DNA from: Cavenderia fasciculata
Lineage: Eukaryota > Evosea > Eumycetozoa > Acytosteliales > Cavenderiaceae
Direction: 5' to 3'
DNA: 64,000 nucleotides
Assembly (NCBI RefSeq): GCF_000203815.1
Contig: NW_004457718.1
Span: forward strand, 62,001-126,000
Part shown: one piece after another, positions 1 through 13,833 of the stretch
How the letters are laid out: each line of letters starts with the position of its first letter
How positions within the stretch are numbered: the first letter of the stretch is position 1
Made by a program: the position numbers and the translations under genes
Notes under the pieces: model-generated
Seen by the model: only the letters and a program-made list of their open reading frames with translations
What the model was told of the DNA's origin: nothing
Database searches by the model: none

Positions 1-3000
1 ACCAAGATGTTGAACTTATTCCAGTTGACCTTCGTAACAAGGTGACAGTCTCTATTCGTGGTCTCAAAAAGGATTTCAATACTGGTAATGGTCTTAGAAC
101 CGCTGTCGATGGTCTTAATCTTGAAATGTATCAAGATCAAATTCATGCATTTTTAGGTATGTAAATGTGTATAAATAATATGTATAGTTTTTGAAAGATT
201 ATTAATCATTTTTTTATTCCTTTCTAAAAAAAAAGGTCACAATGGTGCAGGAAAGTCTACTAGTATGTTAAAAACAATATATATATATATAATAATAATA
301 ATATAATAATAATTAATATTGATTTTAATTTTTAATTTTTTAGCAATTGGAATGTTAACAGGATTAATTAAACCAACTAGTGGTGATGCATTGATTCAAG
401 GTAATTCTATTTCACGTGAAATGAATAGAGTTAGAAATGTGATTGGAGTTTGTCCACAACAAGATATTATTTGGAAAGAGTTGACAGTCTTTGAACATCT
501 TTCTATTTATGCTGCTCTAAAGGGTGTACCTGCTAATTTGATTGACAAACAAGCAGAAGAAATGGCAAGAGAAATTGGTTTGGCCGATAAAATACATGCT
601 CCTTCTGGAACAATGTCTGGTGGTCAAAAGAGAAAATTATGTCTTGGTATTGCTTTTATCGGTCGATCTGAAGTTATCTTCCTGTATGTATCTGAGATAA
701 AATTATTGTATATTCCCAAAATATCAAAACTCTCTCTCATTCTTTTCTTTCTTAGTGATGAAGTTACATCTGGTATGGATCCATTATCAAGACGTGGAGT
801 ATGGGACTTTTTACTTCGTCACAAAAAAACAAGAACCATTGTTCTAACAACACATTTTATGGATGAAGCTGATTTCCTTGGTGATCGTATTGCTATCATT
901 TCTCATGGAAAGCTTAGATGTGATGGTTCACCACTCTACTTGAAGAAGAAATTTGGTATTGGTTATCTCTTGACAATGTCAAAGATTGAAGGTCAATGTA
1001 GATCACAAGATGTCATCAACTTTGTTCAATCTTACATACCAGAGGCTGCAGTACTCTCTGATGTCGGTACAGAATTAAGTATCCGTCTTCCCACCTCTTC
1101 GTCGAATCAATTTGTTCCACTCTTTATTCAACTCGATCAACAAAAAGGATATCTCGGTGTTGGGCATTACGGTATCTCTATTACAACAATGGAAGAGGTA
1201 TTCTTGAGAATAGGTCAAGAGTCTGATGGTGGAGCACGTCAATTTAATTTGACATCAAACAACAATAACAATAATAACAAAGCAATCAACACCAATGCAG
1301 TGGCTAGAACTGCCAAACAACAACTCTATGGTCTTCTCATCAAACGTATCCGTACTTCGATCAAAGATGCACGTGGTTTCTTTTTATCGATACTCTTGCC
1401 AGCCGTCGTTATCTTTGCATCGATTATTATTTATAAAAGTGTTTCTGGTGGAGAGTCCAACAGTACATTGCATTCATTGCCTCTCTCAATGTCCATCTAC
1501 CCACCATCACAAGACTTTTTTATACCCTATCAAACGGCAGACAATCAATCTGCAACCACCTCATTCCTTGGTACGTCTCCATTCATCTCTCAATTGACCG
1601 GACCAATTACCAGTGACTTTGAAGATTATCTCAGAGATAATTTTACTAGAGATCCAGGTGCTCTCCACTTTTCTACTTTGTTGTCTGCCAGTGCCTCTTC
1701 AACACTAAACTACACTGCACTATACAACATTAATTACAAACAAACACTTCCAGCGCTCATCAATATGGTATCAGATTCACTACTTAGATCATCACCCAAT
1801 GCCAATGGAGCTGGTATTGCGGCCACTTACAAACCATTTAAACATGTTTTAACATTGTTTGAAAAGCAAAGTGACCAAGTTCAAACTCAAACCATTGTAT
1901 TCTTTTCATTACTGTTTTTGGCTGGCTATGCATTGATGGGCGCATCATTTGCAGGAAATGTTTGTCAAGAACGTGCTTACAATATAAAACGTCTATTGTA
2001 CATATCTGGTTGCAAGAAACATGTCTATTGGTTGAGTAATCTGCTGTGGGATTACTTTTTTGCAGCCATCCTTGTTATGGTTGTCACAATCACTATGGTT
2101 TGCATCGATGAAAGATTTAGAGATCAATGGGCAATTGTATTGATTGCTCAAGTATTGTATTGTATTGGTATCATCCCATTATCCTACCTTTTCTCTTACA
2201 ATTTCAAAACACATGGAAAAGCAACCGGTGCCATCTTTGGTCTACTCTACACTATCGGTATCGTTTTCTTTATCACCTCTATGAATGTACGAGTACAAGC
2301 TGCCTCTCGTCAATCAACTAATCTTCAAAACATTGGAGATATATTAGATTACATATTCTATGCCATCTCTCCTCTGTATTGTCTCGCCAATACAATGTTA
2401 TTCTTGGCAAAATTCCCAGGAACTGCAAGAGTCGGACAATTTGAAGTTGATGACTTTTGGTCGCTACATGCTTGTGGACTACCTCTTATTTACTTGGCTG
2501 TTCATGTTATTGTTTGGCTTGTTTGGTTGTTTGTATTGGATATGATGCCAGAGATCAAAGGTCGTCTTCGTAATCCTCGTAACGTACGTGCTCCCACTCC
2601 AGAACACGATGAAGATAGTGATGTTGCCAATGAAAGACTACGTATTCGTTCTTTGGAAAATGGTGGTGGTGGTGGATCGGCAGGCCCAGAAGACTTGGTC
2701 GTGGTACGTGGTCTACATAAACTATTCAAAGCAAGTGGAAAGAACAAAGACAAGATTGCAGTTCACAACAGTACATTTGGTATTCCTCGTGGTCAAACAT
2801 TTGGTCTCCTAGGTATGACATTAAATACATAACATTTATATATTATTTATTAACTCTTTATTTAAAACCCTAAAAAAGGTCTCAATGGTGCCGGTAAAAC
2901 GACTACCTTGTCAATGTTATCTGGTGATATCTATCCAACCTCTGGCTCTGCATCCATTAGTGGTCATGATTTGATCACTGAAAGATCAGGTGCACTCCAA

Positions 3001-3947
3001 TCGATTGGTAGTTGTCCACAATTTGATGCACTCATTCCACTATTGACAGCAAGGGAGCAACTCACACTCTATGCTCGTATCAAGGGTATACCAGAACACC
3101 AAATACAAGAGACAGTAGAAGCATTCATATCAATGATGGATGTCAGCGGTATTGCCAACAGTAACGTCGGTGGTTACAGTGGTGGTAACAAGAGAAAGAT
3201 TTCACTCTCTATTGCTATGCTTGGTAATCCTTCTGTTGTTTTCCTTGATGAAGTATGTAGAAATATTAAATATTATTATTACGATATGTATATGTAGCCT
3301 CAGAATCTCTAACCACTTTTATCTCTTTCTTTTTTCTATTTTTATAGGCAAGTACTGGATGTGATCCACAAGTAAGACGTTTCATGTGGAATGTAATTAC
3401 AGAACTTGGCAAGAACAAGGTTATCATTATTACAACACATTCAATGGAAGAATGTGAAGCACTATGTCAACGTGTTTCAATCATGAAGGATGGTAAACTA
3501 ACATGTCTAGGATCTATTCAACACATCAAGAGCAAGTTTGGTTCTGGTTATTCAATTGATATCAAATTTAAAAAGGAATATGTAGACACTGGTGTTGATA
3601 TTGTACTAAGATCATTCCCAGGATCATCACTCCTAGATCGTCACGATCTCGTTGCCAATTTTGAACTTCCAAATCCTCCACAACGTCCAGTTAAATTATG
3701 TACCATCTTCCAAATACTTCAATCACAACTTCATTACTTGATGGATGATTATTCTGTCTCACAATCTACATTGGACAGTATATTCATCAAACTCACAGCC
3801 TCTACACACGCCGATAGATTAGCAACACTATCTGAACACCAATACGAATATTATGATCAATCATCATCTGATACAGAGAGTGTTTCAAAAATGATGTTGA
3901 TTGATAAATATATAAATAATAATAATAATCATACAATTTTAAATTAA
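1..3947 (+). CDS. ABC transporter, A family (5' end outside window)
   Basis: Lipid-type ABC exporter of the ABCA family, truncated by the window edge; about 1,183 residues are present. Exons: 1-156, 236-262, 344-683, 756-2812, 2879-3252, 3348-3947. Seen in order: end of a linker, NBD1 (Walker [10 protein letters not shown], signature MSGGQKRKL, Walker [14 protein letters not shown], switch His in [10 protein letters not shown]), a first membrane helix after a poly-Asn linker, a large loop, five to six helices, then NBD2 (Walker [10 protein letters not shown], signature YSGGNKRKI, Walker [23 protein letters not shown]). This is the TMD-NBD-TMD-NBD plan of ABCA full transporters; the missing part is the first membrane half. 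Intron 684-755 is 72 nt and open in frame, so it reads through if retained. Substrate cannot be told from sequence. Only 91 bp separate its stop from the next gene. Confidence 0.93.
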
Positions 3948-4038
3948 TAAATAAATAAATATACTTTTGTTTTTTTGATAACTTAACCAAAAAATTGTGT
4001 GAAGTTGCTGATTCATTCATTTAAATCACATAGACACG

Positions 4039-6831
4039 ATGACAAAAAAAGGAGGAACAACTATACACAATAAATCAACAAATAGTAGTAGTAGTAGTAG
4101 TAGTAGTAATAGTAGTGATCATGTTGGTAGTAATAAAACAACAACAACAACAACATCTATTGTGAGTGAAGAACAACTGATAAATACATTGGTTTCACAA
4201 GGTGATGCGATCAAATATATAGATGAAATAGTATCATTTGGTTCATTGGGATTGGATAAAAGAGATGATAAATCTTTGGTTGATAACAAAAGTACTGGTA
4301 CTACTGATCTATTAAATGATCCACTTTTACTTCAAAACTACTTTACTTCGGTTGTTGATACTTTGATTGATCTAAAGGTAGGTAATATAATAACAACGAC
4401 TCTATTCCACTTCCTTTCTTTATCATTTATTAATCAATACTTTCTTTCTTTCTTTCTTTCTATCTTTAGAAACACTTGTATAATAATGTACATAATGAAT
4501 TGGAAAAATCAGCAAGAGTAGATATATTGTCAATACAAAGAGAGATACAATCATTGGAAGAAAACACTTTGAAATCATTTCAAGTGATCAATGACAAGAA
4601 TAGTATTGTCGGTAGAATAAGATCAAATATATCATATGATCAACAACTAAGAAAGAGATTAGAATCGATTGAATCAACATTGGTCATGGTCGACTACTTT
4701 GAAGAGTATGATGGTTATGTAAAAGCCTATGAAAAGGCAATCAAAGAAAATGATATTGTTCAATCTACTAGACATCTCGTCAAGATGGAGACAATGGTCA
4801 ACATTGGGATACCAGACTCACTACAATCAATGCAACCACTTCCTCGTATCCTTCCTTCGATAAAAGATCAATTGAAAAAGAGAAAGAATCAACTAAAGAC
4901 TCAATTGTTGGAAGAGTTTACAAATGCTCTTGTCATTAATCACTTGGAGATATCCCTAGCTAGAGATAATATCTACCAATTGATTGGCGCTTTGGAGCAA
5001 CTTGGTTTATTGTATTTTATCGTTTCTTCCATTTCAAATCAAATTTATAAATCAATTATACAACCACTTCTCTCAACCGTCCAAGCTAGACTCTCTTTAA
5101 CAAAAAATGAATCACAACCAACAATTGATATTAGTAAAAATGGAAACCATTTAAAATTAACAATAGATATTCAAGAAAAGAACAAAATATCAACAATTGG
5201 TATGTACCATAAAATATATAAGTTTTTATCGAATTTTTTGTTTAACAAATCATTTTAATTCTTTAGACAATTTATTCAATATATTAAAAAACATGTTTGA
5301 ATTTATTTATAATCATATATTTGGAAAGGAGAATCGATTGATGGAGAGATTTGGAACTGATATTTGGAGTGATATATCAACTACCATCATTTCAAATTGT
5401 TTAAAAAATATAATACCAGATGATCCATCACAACTTTCATTATTCCAAAGTATTCAAAGTAAACCATTTGAAGAATATTTGGTTCAAATAGGTATGAAAC
5501 GAAAACTCAATTAACTAGATCATCTTCTAACAATATATCTATCTATCTTTAGGTTTAATCAATTCAACACAACAAAGTATAACAGAATTTATTAATAATA
5601 TTGAATCACATTTTGCAGAGAAAAAGAGACACAACCTGTTGGCAAAGGCAAGACATATTATCATGACTGATAAATTTGATTCTATTGATAGTTCAGAGTC
5701 AGTTATTGGTGAGTCCCAACAAAATAATGGATCTCTTCAATTATATTATTTTACACCTAGATCAATCTTTAAAAATGCCAACACTTTAATTCAAATGTGT
5801 AAAACTGCGCTTTATGAATCTTTACAATCTTCCCCTCTATGGTATGTATAGAGAGAAATCAAAACAAATCATGTATTATTCTTTATTTATCATTATTTTT
5901 ACTAGTTCAACAAAAATTTACCAAGGATGTAGAGATATTTTTGATATGTTTAGATTTATGTACATTAAATATCACAAGGATAAAATCAAAACTGTCCCTT
6001 TATTGGCATGTTTATATTATAATAGTTGTTTATTTTTATCCCATAGCTTTTTAATTTTATCTTTTGAATTTCAACAATTGTATGTATCACAGAAAATGTT
6101 TACATTTGATTTATTTATTTAATTTTTTTTTTTAGGAAAAAAGAAAAAGATACAACTTTATTTTTAGATTTTTCTCCAATCTTTTCCAAACATGCAAATG
6201 AATATTTTAGTAGTTATTTGATGGACCAACTCAATTTTATTCTGTCATACTATGATGGTTGCAACGGATTAGATGATACAAAGGATGAGTTTATCATGAA
6301 TAGAACCGAATCTAGTTTCAAGAGAATGGTCAACGAACTGACAAGACTATCACAAACTTGTCGATCATCTTTAACAAGAGAAGATTATTTTGGATTGATA
6401 TCTCATTTTGTTGATAGAGTATTGGCAAAGTTTATAGAATTGGTCTTGAAGCTTGAAAATATTTCAACCATTGAAACTACAAAACTAAGTCAACTTTGCT
6501 CTCAATTTTTGTCTTTGGAACAATTATTTTTATATGATGATGAATCAGAGGTAAAAATATTAAAATATTAATCATATTGAGCAATATTCTAACATTTATT
6601 TATAAATTTTAGGAAATGGTGAAACCAAGATTAAAATTGGTTAGAAATTGGAAAAAGGTTTGGCAATTGAATAAGATTTTGGATCTCAACCTAAGCGAAA
6701 TAGTTACATTGTACAACAAAGGTGAACTTAAAAGATTATCAAACTCTGAATTAAAATTACTTGTCATGAGTATCTTTGCAGAGTTTGATCTCAGGACTAC
6801 ATTCTTGAAAACATTATCTACAACAAATTAA
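4039..6831 (+). CDS. zw10: ZW10 homologue (NRZ/Dsl1 tether, kinetochore RZZ family)
   Basis: Seven exons: 4039-4377, 4470-5199, 5267-5491, 5553-5841, 5906-6079, 6136-6550, 6613-6831, giving 796 residues against about 780 in animals. After a Ser/Asn/Thr-rich leader (residues 15-45) the protein is helical with an N-terminal coiled-coil region. Recognition rests on the ZW10 middle and C-terminal parts: a segment with IWSDISTTIISNCLKNIIP, the ESHFAEKKRHNLLAKARHI block, the VPLLACLYYNSCLFLSH block and the final ILDLNLSEIVTLYNKGEL region, all collinear with animal ZW10. In the family ZW10 works with NAG and RINT1 in tethering Golgi-derived vesicles at the ER, and in metazoans with ROD and Zwilch at kinetochores; which role applies here is not shown. 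The ATG at 4039 follows an A-rich leader. Confidence 0.85.
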
Positions 6832-7100
6832 CTAATAAAAGAGGGAATGGAATTTTGTATACAAATCAATTTTATTTATTATTGTTACTTGTTTGTTGTT
6901 GTTATTGTTTGAAATCAATAAAATTACTTTGTTCATCTTGTTGTGATGAACGTTTTAAATTTTATCAAAAGAGAGAGAGGGAGAATAAAAGAATTTAAAG
7001 GTGAAGGTTTGTTGATCCAGGTTGGGAATTAAAATTGTTTGTTTTAATATCCATTACATTATTGTTATTATTATTATTATTATTGTTATTGCTGTATTAT

Positions 7101-8599
7101 TTAATCGCTTTCATCAGTTGAGGCTTCTGGATCTAAAGTTGGGACCTCTGGGTGAGATGGTTCAAGTTTGGCAGTGGCAGAATTAACTGTTGATAATGGT
7201 CTCTTTGTGGCATCTCTTCTCCATAATGTGATTTCTTGTTGTTTGAAATACCTGTTGAGAGAAAATAAAATCATAAGTATGGTTGCATGGTTTGATATAT
7301 TTTCTTTTTTTTTTGATTTCATACTTTTTATCATCTTCATCAACAAGAGCAAGATTCAAGTAATATTTAACAGAGAACTTGTTGTGAACACTTCTATAGG
7401 TTGGAGTAAGATCGAAAACTGAAAGGAAAAGTCTAACTGGGATTGATTCACCTATATATATTTTTTTGAGAATAAAATTAATTAATTAAACTGTATCTTT
7501 GTGTTGGTTAGATCTAAAAACAAACATACCTCTAACTGGAGCACCATCCATAATTTCAAATTTGGTTAAAGTTTCGCTTTCATTGAAAACGTTTGGACCA
7601 TGACCGGTTTGCTCTCTCTTGATTAAAGCAATCTCCATATATTTAATTTTAATTCTTACCAAAAGGAAGTAAATCTTTCCAATGATGACATCCTTTAAGT
7701 GATACTTTGATTTGTTGTATTCAAACTCAATGTGAAGACAGTCCTCAATACCGACTTCCATCTTGATGTTGCTGTTGACTTCGGGTGGTTTGTTGTAGTT
7801 GATGACCCAAATATCGTATTCCTTGATAATGTTTGGTGCATAACTTCTAGAGATTGTCAATCTGACAAAATATCTTAGTCTGGTGTTTGTACCATTGTAA
7901 GATTCGTATTGCTTTTCAACATTCATAAAGTCATAAGTAAAAGTCTTGTTTTCGGTCAATTCACCTGCTGGTGCCAATTCTCTAACCAAAGATGTAAATT
8001 CATAATGATTACCTCTGTCATAATATAATTCTAAAAGAGAAGAGACAAAAAAAAAAGATTAATTAGATTTTTTCCTTTACTTTTTCTTTTTTTTTTTTTT
8101 TTTAATTTATATATTATATATATGAACAGTGATTTGCAGGTGATTCGAGACTTACCAATTTGTCCAACAAACTCTACTTTGATCCCTTTGTGTTCAATCT
8201 TTTTAGCCTTATCCTTCAAGGTGATAGCAACTTTGCCAGAGACTGGTTCATTACCAACAAATACAAATAGCTTTTCAACCTTTCCTTTGTCTTGAGTAAC
8301 TTCTATTGTCTTTCTATTTTGACAGTTATCTAAATCAAAATCGATGGTACATGGTGTTCCTGTTACCAATTGATTAAAAAAGTTCTGATATAGGTGGTTA
8401 TTGTGTGCATATAAATATATATATATAGGTAGTGATAGTAGTTAACCATGTTAGTTCATCAAGTATCTTTCATTGTCCTATTGTAGCAACCAAAGTGTGT
8501 TCTTGTCCCTGACAGCGCCGTCAGAGATTAGAAGATATTTGTAGTATCAGCTATTGTACACAATAGGAGGTGTATTGCTTGATCAAGATTAATTACCAT
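7101..8599 (-). CDS. vps26: VPS26, retromer subunit
   Basis: Arrestin-fold subunit of retromer, which recycles cargo from endosomes to the Golgi. Minus-strand exons: 8597-8599 (tentative), 8156-8384, 7530-8030, 7325-7451, 7101-7251; 336 residues, against about 327 in human. Highly conserved family blocks are visible: [77 protein letters not shown] and [14 protein letters not shown]. The C-terminal tail (Pro/Ser/Glu-rich, about 35 residues) is not conserved. The start is uncertain: the first secure exon opens with [16 protein letters not shown] after a CAG acceptor, and no in-frame ATG precedes it. The best candidate is an exon holding only the ATG (8597-8599) followed by a GTAATT donor, which gives MNFFNQL. 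Convergent with ZW10. Confidence 0.9.
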
Positions 8600-8982
8600 T
8601 TTCTATGTGTGTTTATTCCTTTTTTGGTCTAAACTACTATACTGTGCTCTACTGTTGCTATTGATATAGTATGGTTGTTAATATTAGAGAGTATTCGATA
8701 ATACAACTGTTATCACAGAAAGAGAGAAGAAACAAAGGTCTCAATAAATTTAAAGTGAAATCAAGGTAGGGAGAATTAATGAAAACAAAAAAAAAAAAAA
8801 AAAAAAGATTAAAATCTCTTTTCCTTTTTCTGCGCAGGTCGACCCACCTCACCAGTATCTTCCTCCGAATCAAGGGATATCGATTAAAAGGTCTTTAGTT
8901 TTGGTACTTTGTCAAAAATTAGTTAACTTTGTAATCACATCATTATAGGTAAGGATGTTTATTCAAAAACAGCCCCCCTTCT
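8600..8982. other. gap between VPS26 and aspartyl-tRNA synthetase
   Basis: AT-rich interval with an A run at 8787-8806. It should contain the VPS26 5' leader/promoter and the 3' flank of the synthetase. No coding sequence seen. Confidence 0.5.
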
Positions 8983-11205
8983 TTATTCTTTATTGAGTAA
9001 TTTTAAACCCAATTCAGTTAATTCGGCAGAGGTTACTTGGGATGGTGAATTGGTCATGAGTTCACGACCACCAGATGTTTTTGGAAAAGCAATGACATCA
9101 CGAATAGATGGTGATCCTACCATGAGTGCCATTAATCTATCGAATCCAAGTGCAATACCTCCGTGTGGTGGACAACCAAGGGAGAGTGCATTGAGAAGAT
9201 GTGAGAAACGTTGGACAAGATGTGGTTCGAGTTTGAGTACTCCTTCAAGTACCTTGAGTTGGAGTGCAGAGTTGTGAATACGAATCGATCCTCCACCGAG
9301 TTCGACGCCATTCAAAACAATGTCATAGTGAAGTCCACGAATGTGTGAAAAGTCTGATGGCTTGGTGCCATTGGCAAGGTGGTGAATATCATCTGGATGT
9401 GGAGCTGTGAATGGATGGTGAGTGGCTTGGAGTGGAGAGTTTTCATTCAAATAGTCGGCTGGAGTAAACAATGGGAAATCGACAACCCAGAGAAAGTTGA
9501 ATTGACGTGGATTGATTTCGAGTAGTTTCTTGTCACGCATCATATTGGCACAGAGAATACGTGTCTTGCCAAGTACTGGTTCTACAATACAACGTGGACC
9601 AGCAGACAAGAGGATGAGATCACCTGCTTGTACTGGCTCCTTGTATTCCATTGCGAAACGATTGATGATTTGATCAACCTCTTGTGAGGACATGTGTTTT
9701 GAGAGCATCGATTTCCATTCTCTATCAGATTGACATTTGATGGCAATAAGACCAGGTGATCCAGGTGCAAATGTCTTGCTGTCCAAAACCAATTGATCAA
9801 TTTCTTTCGATGTGAAATGATTCAATACCTGTGGCAATTTAATGCACTTTATGACAGACTTTGCTTCTTCAAAGGTGCTTGGTGGTGTAGCATCGAGTAT
9901 CTTTTTGAGTAATGGAATAGATGTGTTGGCAAAGACACTTGAAAGGTCTCGCATTTCTAGTCCGTAACGAGTGTCTGGTTTGTCTACACCAAATCTCGAC
10001 AATGCATCCTTGTACGATAGGAATGGGAATGGTGCTTGGATGGTGTAACCAGCTTCACGCCACATTGAAACGATCAAACCCTCAATGATACGATATACCA
10101 TATCAACATTGACAAATGACATTTCCATATCGATTTGAGTGAATTCTGGTTGACGATCGGCACGAAGATCTTCATCACGATAGCAACGAGCCAATTGAAA
10201 GTAACGATCCATACCACCGACCATCAACAGTTGTTTGTATTGTTGTGGACTTTGAGGAAGACTGTAAAATTGACCTGCCATACGAGTTGGCACTAGATAT
10301 TCTCTGGCACCCTCTGGTGTTGGTCTAAAGAGGGTGGGTGTTTCTACTTCGGTGAATTTCTGTCGAGTTAAAAAGTCACGTGCTGCCATGGCAACTCGAC
10401 TTCTCAGACGTATGTTGTGTTGTACGTCTGGACGACGTAGATCGACATATCTATGACGTAGACGCATCTCTTCAGTGACACCGGTATCGTGTTCAATGGT
10501 AAATGGTAGATCTCTACATTGATTCAAGAGACAAAGCTCATCGACAGACACCTCTATGGCACCGGTCGACATCTTTTCATTTGTCATACCTTGTGGACGT
10601 GCAATGACACGACCTTTGATAGAGACTACACTCTCTAGACTAATATTTGTTTTGATATCCTTTATCTCGTTTAGAGACACCTCCAATACAGTCGATTTCA
10701 AACTCAGTTGCTTTGACTCTGAGCTAATACAAAGTTGAGTAGTTCCATGACCATCACGTAAAACGATAAAGATTAGATTATCTCCAATCATACGTAACGA
10801 TTGTACCCATCCATATAATACAACCTCTGAACCAACATCTTTGATTCTTAATTCTCCACAATCATGTGTTCTTTCAATTATATTATTAAGGTTACTACTA
10901 GATGCACTATTATTACTAGATGTTGAATAATATTTGTTTAAACTGTTGTTGTTGATATTGTTGATAGATCTACTATTTGATATAAAGTTACTCCACAATG
11001 ATGATATATTATTATTATTATTATTATTATCGTTACAAGTTGTAGTTATTTGGTGGTTGTTGTTGTTGTTGTTGTTGTTGTAATTAAAGGTTTGTTGTTT
11101 TGAGGATGATGGTGGTGGTGGTGTGATATATGATATCGATCTTTTGATTTGATTTAAAGAATAGCAGCCAAGGCTGTTTTTACGACTACCTAACATCATC
11201 ATCAT
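8983..11205 (-). CDS. maspS: aspartyl-tRNA synthetase, bacterial type, probably mitochondrial
   Basis: Charges tRNA-Asp. Single exon, 740 residues. Residues 1-105 are a low-complexity leader (basic and Ser/Asn/Thr-rich, poly-Asn runs), consistent with a mitochondrial targeting region. Then come an OB-fold anticodon-binding domain ([20 protein letters not shown]), the class II core with motif 2 ([31 protein letters not shown]), the GAD insertion typical of bacterial AspRS, and motif 3 ([14 protein letters not shown]). The start is taken at the ATG at 11205; upstream in-frame codons are GTG/ATA/ACG only. A eukaryotic cytosolic AspRS lacks the GAD insert, so organellar use is the sensible inference. 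The gene is separated by 2.6 kb from its divergent neighbour. Confidence 0.95.
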   Translation of the reverse strand: MMMMLGSRKNSLGCYSLNQIKRSISYITPPPPSSSKQQTFNYNNNNNNNNHQITTTCNDNNNNNNNISSLWSNFISNSRSINNINNNSLNKYYSTSSNNSASSSNLNNIIERTHDCGELRIKDVGSEVVLYGWVQSLRMIGDNLIFIVLRDGHGTTQLCISSESKQLSLKSTVLEVSLNEIKDIKTNISLESVVSIKGRVIARPQGMTNEKMSTGAIEVSVDELCLLNQCRDLPFTIEHDTGVTEEMRLRHRYVDLRRPDVQHNIRLRSRVAMAARDFLTRQKFTEVETPTLFRPTPEGAREYLVPTRMAGQFYSLPQSPQQYKQLLMVGGMDRYFQLARCYRDEDLRADRQPEFTQIDMEMSFVNVDMVYRIIEGLIVSMWREAGYTIQAPFPFLSYKDALSRFGVDKPDTRYGLEMRDLSSVFANTSIPLLKKILDATPPSTFEEAKSVIKCIKLPQVLNHFTSKEIDQLVLDSKTFAPGSPGLIAIKCQSDREWKSMLSKHMSSQEVDQIINRFAMEYKEPVQAGDLILLSAGPRCIVEPVLGKTRILCANMMRDKKLLEINPRQFNFLWVVDFPLFTPADYLNENSPLQATHHPFTAPHPDDIHHLANGTKPSDFSHIRGLHYDIVLNGVELGGGSIRIHNSALQLKVLEGVLKLEPHLVQRFSHLLNALSLGCPPHGGIALGFDRLMALMVGSPSIRDVIAFPKTSGGRELMTNSPSQVTSAELTELGLKLLNKE

Positions 11206-11595
11206 CGTTATCGTTATCGTTATCACAACTGACAGATAAATTAACTGATGCAGCTGCCCCTTAACACTAATTAATAAACGAACAGATATTCATTCAAAAA
11301 ACACAGGACCAAACTCTGAAGATACATAATAATGAAAAAAAGAAAGACGACAGCAAATCAATCTGTTGAAGGTTTCTTCTTTCAAGCTGCTCAAGAAGAA
11401 CTATAGTATAGTATAGTAGATGATCAACAAAGATGTGTTGGTGTAGATAAGATAACTTGGGAATTCATCTATGTATCATCTTGATGGGTACTTCTAGCAG
11501 AAGCGGCTCTGCAACTGTTGGATCAATGTATGATGATATCATAGATTGATGATCACCCAACAACCGCAATATTAAACAGCAGCAACAGTAACAGC

Positions 11596-11626
<31 letters not shown>

Positions 11627-13833
11627 CCACCAACATCCATTGAGAGGAGACGAAAGGTGGGTGGGTAGTGATTACCGTACCTTGTTCACTCTTTCACCAT
11701 TACCACTACCACTAGCCATTCTACCCACCACCCTGAACGATATATTTGTACATTGAATGGTTGGGGGTGGGTTCTCTCTGTGCACATATATACAACATCG
11801 ATGCTGCTATGTATATATATCCATACCGACCCATCATAATAAGGAGGTGAATGGTCAGTTGGGAGATGGTCTCTCTCTCTTTCTCTCTTTAAACCCATTC
11901 AACAAAACTATCAACATTTCTAGCGAGCTATCCCACCCTCACTCCCCACCCTCATTATATGTTTTTGATGGTATGTATTACTGTTCTTCTACTTTTTGCA
12001 CTTCTGCTTTTTTGATATCTTGATCTATGCGACTACTCTTTCTGGTATGTACCACCAATCAACCTTTTTTAATATTACTATTATATATATTAACAACACC
12101 TACCCCCCTCCCTCTCCTTCCTCTTACTTTAAAGAACCTAATTATTTCCACCTCTTTTTAAAATAACCAGCAGCAAACATGTTTTGCTTAACCAAGCAGC
12201 CAGGTACGTGTAAAATAACAACATCACGACTCAAATATACCAATTTCAACCTTTGTTGTTGTTCTTCTTCTTCTTCTTCTTCTAACTTCAACATAACATC
12301 AAATTTATTTTAATCCATTGTGTTGTTTATCAAAATCGACAACACAACACAACACAACAACAGCAACAGCAACACAACAACAGAACAATAATAATAATAA
12401 TAATAATAATAATAATTTAATAATAATAATTAACACCATTTTTAATTATTTATTTTTAAAACCTCTATCCCCTCATCCATTATTTATAATACCAACCATA
12501 TTATATCCATCATTCATCTGTTAATTACAGCAATCAATTATTTGTATTTTACCTTTTTAAATATTTCCATCAAATCCAAAAAAAAAAAACAAATAGTACA
12601 TCTTGAAATTAAAACTAAAAAGTACACCAATTTCCATTATTTCTTGAAGATCCATTGATTTATCAAAAAACAAAAAAGTAATAATCAAAAATAATAATAA
12701 TAATTATTATTCATCTTCCATTTTGTTTAGATTAACCCAACCAATACTTTGTTGGTATGTAATATCATCTTTAATCACAAATAATAATAATAATTCAAGA
12801 GACTCCTATTATTTTTATTATTATTGTTATTATTATTATTCAACTATACTTTTGTGTATATCTTGGTATAAAAGAATTCAACCAAATCTCATTTGTCACC
12901 TTTCCTTCTTTTTCACGACCGTCCATGTGTCCGATATTTACCATCCACATCTGTTCCACTACCATCACTATCACTACCACCATTAAACACCCAATCCACC
13001 CAACCCCCCCACCCATCCACACTTAATTCTGCTGCACGATTTTCACCCCCCCCCCCAGTCGGTTTTGATTTTGTTGTTATTGTCATCATCAGATTATTGT
13101 TCATGTTGATATTATTATTATTATTATGACTACTACGACTACTACTATTATTATTATTATGTGCGTACTAGTTGTTGGTCTCACATACTCGTTCAATTCC
13201 AACCACTTTTTGTCAAATTATGTCTAGACTGGCAAAAGTTATAACTGTTGTTTGTGTTTTCAACAACAACATCAGTGCACGATTGTGATGCATTTCTCTC
13301 TTTGTTGCAACTTTTCTTTTTCTTTTCAACCTTTTTTGACAAATTAAAATTTTGAAGCAAGCAACATCCAAATTAATTAATAATAATAATATTTAGTCTA
13401 GCCATCATCATCAGCGTCCCTACTATCACTCAAAATTATAATATAATTTAACAAGAGGACAGGTACAATATTATTACTAGCACTTACCGCAACAAACCCA
13501 CTCACTCTGTTTAATTGTAATTTATCCTTTTTCAAAAAAATTTTTTTTGTTGTAAATCCCATGATATAGTAGTCATTATTTATTAAATCACAATCCATAG
13601 ATTTTTAGTAATACCAATCAAGATTTTATTTAGTAATAATATTAATATTTATTTATTTTTTATCAATCAATCAATCAGTTCAAAGCTTTGAAAACAAAGA
13701 AATTCAATCAATAGTAGTAGTAGCAACACTTTACAATAATTAATAATAATCAAAAAGATAAAAAGAAGAAAAAGAAAAAATAATTTTAGAATATTAGAGG
13801 ATTCTCTAAAACAAAAAAAAATATATATACAAT
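11206..13833. other. 2.6-kb intergenic region between divergent genes
   Basis: I find no convincing protein gene. It holds CAA-type repeats (11580-11625, 12340-12385), AAT repeats, and G-rich (11756-11770) and C-rich (12997-13020, 13047-13056) tracts. An imperfect hairpin joins 11660-11668 and 11721-11729 (9-bp stem, 52-nt loop). A short ATG frame at 12179 ends in a GTACGT donor-like site, and a 24-nt segment at 12731-12754 is flanked by TTTAG and GTATGT, but no reading frame links them. The promoters of both flanking genes lie here. Confidence 0.5.

Noticed and set aside
8993-9277. Open frames on the opposite strand of the aspartyl-tRNA synthetase
   Set aside because: Shadows of strong codon bias in a conserved gene; no motif.
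12179-12754. Possible two-exon gene (ATG frame at 12179 with GTACGT donor; 24-nt exon-like block at 12731-12754)
   Set aside because: Joining the two gives an immediate stop and no further exon could be found.
13398-13598. Minus-strand frame with a good GTAAGT donor
   Set aside because: No partner exon in a compatible phase and low-complexity content; at most an untranslated exon.
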